Shown piece by piece: positions 57,662 to 64,000 of a stretch of DNA of 64,000 nt. Source of the DNA: Acanthococcus lagerstroemiae (Eukaryota; Arthropoda; Insecta; Hemiptera; Eriococcidae); contig CM063109.1 of the NCBI GenBank assembly GCA_031841125.1, positions 27,747,321 through 27,811,320 on the forward strand. The letters run 5' to 3'. Under the pieces are notes generated by a model. The model was given only the letters and a program-made list of their open reading frames with translations, ran no database searches and was not told the origin of the DNA. The stretch's first letter is position 1. Each line of letters starts with the position of its first letter. A program made the position numbers and the translations under genes.

Positions 57662-59067
57662 CCTAGGTACGTTTAGTTTCAACTTATGCAACACCATCGT
57701 GACTTCCTTTGCTGTAATGCACTAAGGTCTTGCTTGCACAGTCGCCGTGTACTCTAACGATGAAAAGTGCTGGACAAAGGTGTTGGAGATTTGGGGAGAT
57801 TTGGTCATGGGGATTAAGTGATCTACCTTGACTGTTAACGTAGAACTAGAATTGTTGAGGATCCCGTTTCAGCACTCACTCAGTGTCAGTCGTCGCATGT
57901 TCAATGAGTGTTTTTTCGTTCGTTGACGAAGCTCCAAGTACTTCGAGTCGCAGTGACAATATTTGTACACCGATTGCAGTGACTGCTGAACTCAGCCTCG
58001 CCCATTTTTGATAATCGCAGCTGCAAATAAAATATTTCGAAATGGACGATAAAGACGAAGGTGGTTCGATGCCGCGAAGTTGTTAATAGTTTGCACGTTC
58101 GACAAGTACACCTTAATCCGAAATCATAATACCGGTGCCAGTTTCTTCACCCCCATCGTTTACAGTATAACTCGAGTCAAATTGGGCGAGTGAGTAAGGA
58201 GATACTTTAGAACGAGACCTCAGTTATAAAAAATCCATTAATTTGACAGTTAAATTGTACACGGCCATTAAAGTAATACGATAGTTAGTTGATTTTTCTC
58301 TCTAATTTATAGCTGATACATACCAGACGAGACATTAATCAGCAATAAACCGACTTTTATGTATTCTCATGACTCGACTTAATGAGTTTAACACGATCGG
58401 AAGACAAACGCGTTACTTTTTTTTCCTCCCCTCTTAGATTCCAATTTTTTGCTTCGTGTTTTCTTTTTAATTATTGGTAAATATGGTGTAGCGCGATACA
58501 GAGTTTTCTTGAGAATACATACTGCAAATAGCGAAAGGGGGTCGGGGAGAGGTGCGAGGTGAACACGAGGATTATCGCATCCGGTGCCTGAGTAATGTGC
58601 TCGTAAGTGATTCAATTCTCGGAAAAGTGAACGAGGTTGAAATACTGAAAACTGAGAGCACGCGTGTCAACTCGGTGTAATTCTCGAGTGGTATAATGCC
58701 TCCTCGAATTGGTTCCTCCCTACTTTTTTTTAATTTATTTATTGCGAAGTCGGATCGAGATGGGGTCGAACGGGTATCCTTAAGAACTGAGGTCTAGTTT
58801 ATTCTAGGATGGAAAAATTTTCCTTGCCCTCAAAACTGGGCTGAGACTTCCCGCCAACTTCAGTATTTTAGATGGAAACGTATGGGGAAAAAATCGAAAT
58901 AGGACTATTTTGAGTCGCTAACTTCGAAATCGGTTTGATTCCGATTTGAGTTTCAAATTTGACTTTTTCTCCTTCTAAGTTGTTCGAATTTGGCGGGAAA
59001 ATTGAATAAGGTATGTTGAAGTCGATAAAGACTAGGTATACGTAAACACTTTTTAGAATTCAAAAAA
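57662..59067. other. No gene seen; partly low-repeat sequence
   Basis: About 57,850-58,680 has no copy elsewhere in the window. It contains TCAGT initiator-like words near 57,886 and a 14-codon upstream-type frame at 58,042, but no convincing donor, so I do not call an exon. Confidence 0.35.
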
Positions 59068-59282
59068 TGGTAGTGCTAGGAATAAGGTCCCACTTTGTCG
59101 ATCCTAGTTTTTGACATACGGCGATCTTTGTGTATCTAGGTCAAACTTGTCGAAATCGGGATTCATGACACGATTTCGGTAGAGTAAACACCCTTCTCTT
59201 TCGAATGGCGTTATGCGTTTTTCTCTGTCTGCGTTCCTCCATTACAAATGAAAAAGTGAACCTACCTTCTCTCTGTTTTGTC

Positions 59283-59690
59283 CAGCCCCGTCGCCATTAG
59301 GGGGAGGCAAGCTGGGGCTGAGCCTCCCTAGGCAGAGATACCACCGTTAAAAATATCATCATTACGCTGAACGAGAAAGGAAGAAGGCGTGAAGAGAATT
59401 AATATCACAGAAACATTTTAAGATTTAGAACAAAAACTTGGTTAACTAATTTAGGACTCCTGGATTGGGAATGGGATTTCGAAAAAACGTGTTTTAAAGG
59501 CGAAAATTTGCTCATTTTTGCATATTTTAAATTCAATTTCAGGTGCTTAGGGGAGTAATTAGCCCTTTCGTTCCCTCCCTTTGATTACACCTTGCCTCGT
59601 AGAAATCTGCACATAATATACTATGTATATCCTCAATCCCCCCCGTAAACAATCAGCACCCCCTATTGCAGATGGCTGGCTTCGGGAATG
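59283..59690. mobile_element. 408-bp MITE inside repeat R2
   Basis: GTTTTGTC (59,275-59,282) and GTTTTGCC (59,691-59,698) flank it, an 8-bp duplication with one difference, and the uninterrupted R2 copy has GTTTTGCC only once. The ends are weak inverted repeats of the form CANNCCCGNNGCCA. An hAT-type origin is likely from the duplication length. Confidence 0.6.
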
Positions 59691-59842
59691 GTTTTGCCTC
59701 CATCCAAATCAGTTTTGTGTTATTATTGGAAATTAAACTTTCTTATTTTGTACTAGTTTTCTGAAAAGTTCCTACTTTGTTGATGAAATGTTTTATAAAA
59801 TTTCTGACAAAATGAGACCTCGCGGAGCTCTCTAGCTTTATT

Positions 59843-61833
59843 TGTTCCAGAGATCATACGAATCTGATAGATCAACGCTCCTGGAACTTTACCAAATTTT
59901 CATCCGCCCAGTAATTGACTACACTGCGTCACTGTACGGTTTTGCCTCTCAATCGCGCCTCGACTCTCTAAATACTATTCAGAACTCATGTCTAACACTT
60001 ATCACCGGTGCCTTCCGAACTACTATCGACCGCCTGCGATGCGAGTCATCCGAATCCCCTCTAAGTATTCGAAGGCATCTCATCTCCACAAATGCTATCC
60101 TCAACATTCTCGCTAACCCCGTTCTTACTAGCCCCCTTCATTTCATGATCCCTTCTAATTCCCTCCCGTTCAGTAACAACAATCGATCATCGAAACTAAT
60201 ACCGAACGATTACATCTCCCCTACAATATTAATCCACTTTGGCCCTCATACTCAAAAAAGCTGGACCTAGCACTTACCAACCTCGAAAAATCCCAACAAA
60301 ATCTCAATCACCTCCTTAACAAATACTCTAATTCCATCCAACTGTATACAGATGGCTCCAAAACAGATAAATCAGGATGCTCCATTGTCCACGACAACAT
60401 TGCTATCCCATACCCACTACTTACACACTTCTCAATCCTTTTAACAGAACTCGATACCATTAAACTAGCCATCCAATATTGCCTAGACCTCACACTAAAC
60501 GACTTCTTAATTCTTACAGACTTGCTATCAGCTCTCCTATCCATACAAAATGTCCACAAAAAGAAACAATATCCTATATCCCAAGAAGTACAAATGCTAT
60601 CGTCCTCAAACAAAGAATTCGCTCTATGTTGGATTCCCTCCTCCTCCCCCCCCCCCGCTCTAAAATTCCTCGAAACAACTTAGCCGATGAAACTGCTAAA
60701 CTTTCCTTGAACATTTCTCCAATCCCTAACATTCCAGTCCCGATATCAGACGTCAAAAAAATCAGTAAATCATTCGTGCACAAATCCTTCCAACGACAGT
60801 GGGATCAAGTCCTACCAACTAACAAACTAAAATCTATAAAAACCACAGTTCACTCCTGAAAAACCTCGTATCAAAAGTCCAGAAAAAAACGAAGTAATAC
60901 TTTTCCAGGGTGTCTACCGGTCACGGAAAGCCCGGAAAGTCACGATTTTTGAAAGTCGGTCACGGAAGTCTCGGATTTTCATTGGAAGAAATTGAAAATA
61001 AAAATAGGGGAAAAAAATCAAACTGTTTAAATATTGACAGCATGTGAACAGTTTTTTGGTTTTCATGCTAATTATTTGAGGTCATGAAAATCCAGGTAAA
61101 AACATAATGAATAATCAACGTGTCAAAACACAAGCATCGGAAAAATTATAGATTAGTCGATTGTTACTCTCTCATTATTACTTTTTTTTTTCAAATGTTC
61201 CTGTCTGAATTATTTCGAGTAGTGAGTAAAACCAAATTGAAAAAATTCATAAATATGAGGAAACAGAAATCAGAATGTTGGTTGTTTACATATTGTATCA
61301 TTGGGTATCAATTCTTCAAAGATCCATTATATACGGTACTTTGTTAATTTTTTATTATTGAATTTGGTATGATAAATTCTGCAAAATGATGTCCATATCG
61401 GTTTTAGAAGAAAATCTTGGGAGGTCGCTTAAAAAAATTTTGAGGTCGCGGAAGAGTCACGGATTTTTAATTCTGTTGATCTGGTAGACACTCTCTTTTC
61501 AGACTAAGAACTGGACACTCCGCTCTCACTCATAGCTATATCCTGGATAAACTACCTTAACCAACCTGCGATACATGGAATACTCCTGTCTCCATTAACC
61601 ACGTAATTACCCAATGTCCAAAATTCCAATTCTAGCGAAGCATACATATCCCAAACTTAACACTAGAAGCCCTGCTCTCCGACAATCACACCCAAACCCT
61701 TAAACTCACATCATTCCTAAAAGCCACAAACCTCTGCTCCAAAATGTAACTCATACAGTCTCCACGTCTCTAGCCAATAGGCTATACATGACGTGGCTTA
61801 AACCTCTCTCCCCGCAAAAAGTATGCCTCTTGG
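59843..61833 (+). pseudogene. I/Jockey-superclade LINE 3' part with RNase H
   Basis: The plus strand encodes the post-RT region (LLELYQIFIRPVIDY, TLITGAFRTT, from 59,870) and then an RNase H domain in shifting frames: YTDGSK at 60,345-60,362, TELDTIKLA near 60,445, LTDLLSALLS near 60,515 and NNLADETAK near 60,675-60,700. All four acidic catalytic positions are still present. A frameshift occurs around 60,270, and a C-run near 60,645 shifts the frame again. After a MITE the tail RLRTGHSALTHSYIL resumes at about 61,503. RNase H places it with I-, LOA- or R1-like clades rather than CR1. The 5' part is missing. Confidence 0.75.
60906..61492. mobile_element. hAT-type MITE inside the LINE
   Basis: It starts CAGGGTGTCTACCGG and ends in GGTAGACACTCT, giving terminal inverted repeats. 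TACTTTTC before it and CTCTTTTC after it are an 8-bp duplication with two differences. LINE coding sequence stops before it and resumes after it. Related ends bound the element at 47,651-49,643. Confidence 0.65.
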
Positions 61834-62272
61834 AAGGTTTGTAGTTTTTTGTTTTTTCTTAACCTTTTTTTTTTTTTAAAATGGCAGTTTTCTCAAAATC
61901 AGTTTTTCTTAAATCTCAACTTTAAACAGCCATATCTCAGCGAATTTTGAAGTTAAGAGCTTCGCAAGGTCTCATTTTGTCAAACATTTTATCTAGAATA
62001 ATGCCGGTACTCATAACGTCGTATCGACGAAGTGAGACCTTATTCCCTGTACTACAATTTCAGTTCATACGTATTCGTATCGATAATTTCGATGGTGACA
62101 TGCACAAAATGCCTAGGTGGCAGTTTACTAATTTATACTCGCACCAGTGATGGAATGAAGAGAATCCCCCCCCCCTCCTCACTGCCTGAAACGTCAAATT
62201 ACTCCCACTCCATACATAAATCAGAATTAAATTGAAAATATTCGAAAATACAAATAATATTGGATGTACATA

Positions 62273-62330
62273 CAGTGGAAACTCTTTATAACGCATCTCA
62301 AGGGACCAACATAAATATTCGTTATATAGA

Positions 62331-62362
<32 letters not shown>

Positions 62363-63005
62363 TGAGACATAAATTTTTGTTAATTGTAAGTGCAGGCATG
62401 TGTATGTATTTTCTCATGTCCTGCTATTTTGCTCGAACGTTGCAGGATTGTTCAAAAAAATTTTCGCATTTATATATTGCTTTAAAAATTCCCTCAGGTA
62501 CATCTTCAGCTTGTTGCACTCCTCGACGAATAATCTCGAATGCTTGGAGAACTTCTTTCTTGGAAGGACAGGGGGCATCGGCCTCTTCTTCGTTTTCCGC
62601 TGTTTCTTCTTCCACCTGGTTATTTCCCATAACAGACTCCAGAATATCAGCATCCGTTGGGTATCCGGCTACAACAAGGTCTTCGTCTACTCTTGTAATA
62701 TCGTCCTCCAGTACACTCATTCCACGCAATTCATCCCAGCACTCTTCAACCAAATGTCGCCCGTCACTTTCCTCTTCTATTAGGGTTTTCATAAATCCGG
62801 CCTTTCGAAAACAGTTTCTAATGGTTGACTCAGACAGTAAAATACCTGACTTTTTCTGGTAAAAAAATTCGTTATAGAGAATATATTGTTCGTTATAGAG
62901 AGACTTTTTTATATGTAAAATTTGTTGAAGGGGGAGGGACTGAAGGAAAATTCGTAATATAGAGGAATTCGTTATATAGGAGTTCGTTATAAAGAGTTTC
63001 CACTG
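62273..63005 (-). mobile_element. Internally deleted Tigger/pogo element
   Basis: The ends are perfect 21-bp inverted repeats beginning CAGTGGAAACTCTTTATAAC (62,273-62,293 and 62,985-63,005), each flanked by TA, the usual pogo/Tigger arrangement. Only 733 bp remain, including the 3' part of the transposase. Further CGTTATAGAGA-type words repeat inside the right end. A T-run of about 22 lies near 62,331-62,352. Confidence 0.85.
62424..62860 (-). pseudogene. Tigger transposase C-terminal fragment
   Basis: On the minus strand ESTIRNCFRKAGF (about 62,800-62,838) leads into an open frame of 122 codons from 62,792. It contains EECWDELRG, DEDLVVAGYPTDADI and an acidic stretch before KKEVLQAFEIIRRGVQ. 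In the family this acidic tail follows the DDE catalytic domain, and TIRNCFRKAGF marks the end of that domain. The DNA-binding and DDE parts are deleted, so it cannot transpose itself. Confidence 0.8.
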
Positions 63006-63049
63006 TATTATATAGAAATTATATAGGTAAATGTAAAATTTAATTATTC

Positions 63050-63190
63050 AGGCCCTTCAAAATTCACTTCCAGTTCATGATTTGAACAATCTGGACAGAG
63101 GCAGGCCCCAGAGCAGGTCAGTCCCAATTTAACGCGACCGCCTTTCTTGTCGCAATTCTTACATGAACGGGCGTTGCAAATGCGGTAGTT
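63050..63190 (-). pseudogene. Cys-rich tail, possibly of the GEDxD/HAFTGCD family
   Basis: On the minus strand the frame CNARSCKNCDKKGGRVKLG continues LTCSGACLCPDCSNHELEV to a stop at about 63,048. Eight cysteines in CxxxxCxxC and CxxxCxCxxC spacing suggest zinc binding. In the family seen at 35-36.5 kb a cysteine cluster ends the protein in the same way. Confidence 0.5.
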
Positions 63191-63230
63191 GAAAAACCCT
63201 AATAGCGTCACTCTATTTCCTAACTTTCAT

Positions 63231-63610
63231 TCAAAAAAACCGTGTGTACTTCTCAACCTTTTCACAAATGGTCATAACAACGGGCATACTCAAAATCCGT
63301 TTTTGAATCACACTCAGCTGTGTACCACGACCACGTGTCAATCCTCCTCTGCTTTTCATGAGTCTCATCAGGGTCTGTTCGATGGTTATATCACTCCAAA
63401 TACCGGCGAAGTAATTCTGATTTCTTCTTATGGTGAAATCCTTCGAAAATTTAACGTACTCAAAATCACTCATTTTGTCTCGTAGGTGATAGGCATCTTG
63501 TAGATAAAGGTGAGCACTGAGCAGCCTTAGCGTACGGAAAATGTTCAGCCGCATGGAAAAATTTAAGCATCTGCTGCCCGCACTCGAGATGCCACGGCCA
63601 GTTACCCATT
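63231..63610 (-). pseudogene. N-terminal-half fragment of the same repeat-borne family
   Basis: In minus-strand order: LECGQQMLKFFHAAEHFPYA in one frame (about 63,530-63,590), then, after a shift, KDFTIRRNQNYFAGIWSDIT (about 63,395-63,455), IEQTLMRLMKSRGGLTRGRG (63,335-63,394) and a helix ending in VEKYTRFF. This FTIRR...WSDxxIEQxLMR...GGLTRGRG series normally stands upstream of the VVDGGYLLH and GEDxD core. The core is absent here, and the Cys-rich tail follows within 50 bp, so the copy looks internally deleted. Confidence 0.6.
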
Positions 63611-63630
63611 CTCTCTGCAGCAACAAATTT

Positions 63631-64000
63631 TTTCACCAATGATATCGTTCGGAAATATTGAATTCACAGTTCAGTTGTGGGGCATCGAGCTTCGACCTCT
63701 AGCCCATGAGTCTCAAATCGTCGCATCAAGTCACTTAAGAGCTCACTTTTAAATGGCCAGATAATTTATCGGAATTTATTAATTTTTTTTTCTCGCTTTC
63801 ACTCTAGGAAAATTTCATGTCATTTAATAATATTTTGGCGAGAGATTCGTAGATTAAGAAATGACCTCGAATACTTCGAGCAAACGCGTGACCGGTCAAC
63901 ATTTTGTCAACAGAATTGGGAGCAAAATTTGTTCCCACCCTCCGGTCACTGACGCGATACTCGAAAGGTTAGTTCCTGTGGCCGTGTTCCCAGTAACTCT
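63631..64000. other. No gene seen to the window end
   Basis: AT-rich sequence without landmarks. The protein relic on the minus strand may extend into it, but I cannot read further conserved blocks. Confidence 0.4.

Larger units (their letters stand above)
59068..62055 (+). repeat. Interspersed repeat R2, copy split by nested insertions
   Basis: The same landmarks as 23,937-24,392 appear in order: TGGTAGTGCTAGGAATAA and CTTTGTCGATCCTAG (59,068-59,110), GACAAAATGAGACCTCGCGG (about 59,806), then, after a 2-kb LINE, CATATCTCAGCGAATTTTG (about 61,931) to 62,055. A MITE at 59,283-59,690 also interrupts it. Confidence 0.75.

Noticed and set aside
57880..58100. A second promoter and first exon with TCAGT and a small upstream frame
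   Set aside because: No donor site or downstream element at the right spacing was found.
62260..62862. Plus-strand frame of 200 codons across the Tigger relic
   Set aside because: It is antisense to the transposase tail and includes the T-run; the minus strand carries the recognisable protein.

Overview
The window looks like repeat-dense nuclear DNA from an arthropod, probably an insect. The basis is the mix of mobile elements (R1-like, RTE-like and Jockey/CR1-like LINEs, a short-LTR Ty3/Gypsy element, hAT, Tigger and Mutator-like remnants, tRNA-headed SINEs), eukaryotic splice signals, and the lack of any operon-like gene packing. I cannot name the species. Almost every long open frame belongs to a transposon or is read through a satellite. 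I found no rRNA, no convincing functional tRNA and no CRISPR array.

Layout. 0.56-3.54 kb is a TA-flanked element with about 360-bp terminal inverted repeats and no visible transposase. 5-10 kb holds small hAT-type MITEs, a dispersed GATACTACGATGGA motif, a perfect 22-bp hairpin and an RTE endonuclease scrap. 11.9-13.8 kb is a decayed R1-like LINE on the minus strand. 14.6-17.8 kb is an RTE LINE 3' half split by a 2.26-kb foldback element. 22.3-23.4 kb is a GAGT-type satellite. 25.3-26.9 kb fuses an RTE fragment to a Gag gene and its LTR. 27.1-28.6 kb is a 5'-truncated LINE with an intact 500-codon RT frame. 30.7-31.0 kb is a plausible core promoter and 5' exon. 31.6-34.4 kb is a broken hAT transposase. 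35.0-36.5 kb is a decayed, repeat-borne protein gene of unknown function with a GEDxD/HAFTGCD core and a Cys-rich tail; another piece of this family lies at 63.05-63.6 kb. 36.4-39.5 kb is a satellite with a Mutator-like transposase scrap inside it. 44.7-46.4 kb is a satellite bounded by a perfect 60-bp inverted repeat. 46.4-46.9 kb is a SINE with a 14-bp target duplication. 47.65-49.64 kb is a nested insertion with a 22-bp duplication and an A-rich end. 59.1-62.1 kb is a repeat with insertions nested two deep. 62.27-63.0 kb is an internally deleted Tigger.

The only convincing host gene is an exon at 50,537-51,787 (plus strand). It has a splice acceptor, a long 5' UTR, a start near 51,313 and a splice donor. 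It encodes the N-terminus of a probable transcriptional repressor with an eh1-like motif and a PLNLTT motif. Its homeobox, or other DNA-binding exon, is not visible in the window, and the following intron holds a 0.4-kb-unit tandem array. The genes do not form a pathway; the window is best read as a layered record of transposon insertions around one or two host transcription units. I did not find a clear new biological system. The least explained items are the GEDxD/HAFTGCD family, the foldback element at 15.4-17.7 kb and the 1.9-kb insert at 47.7-49.6 kb.
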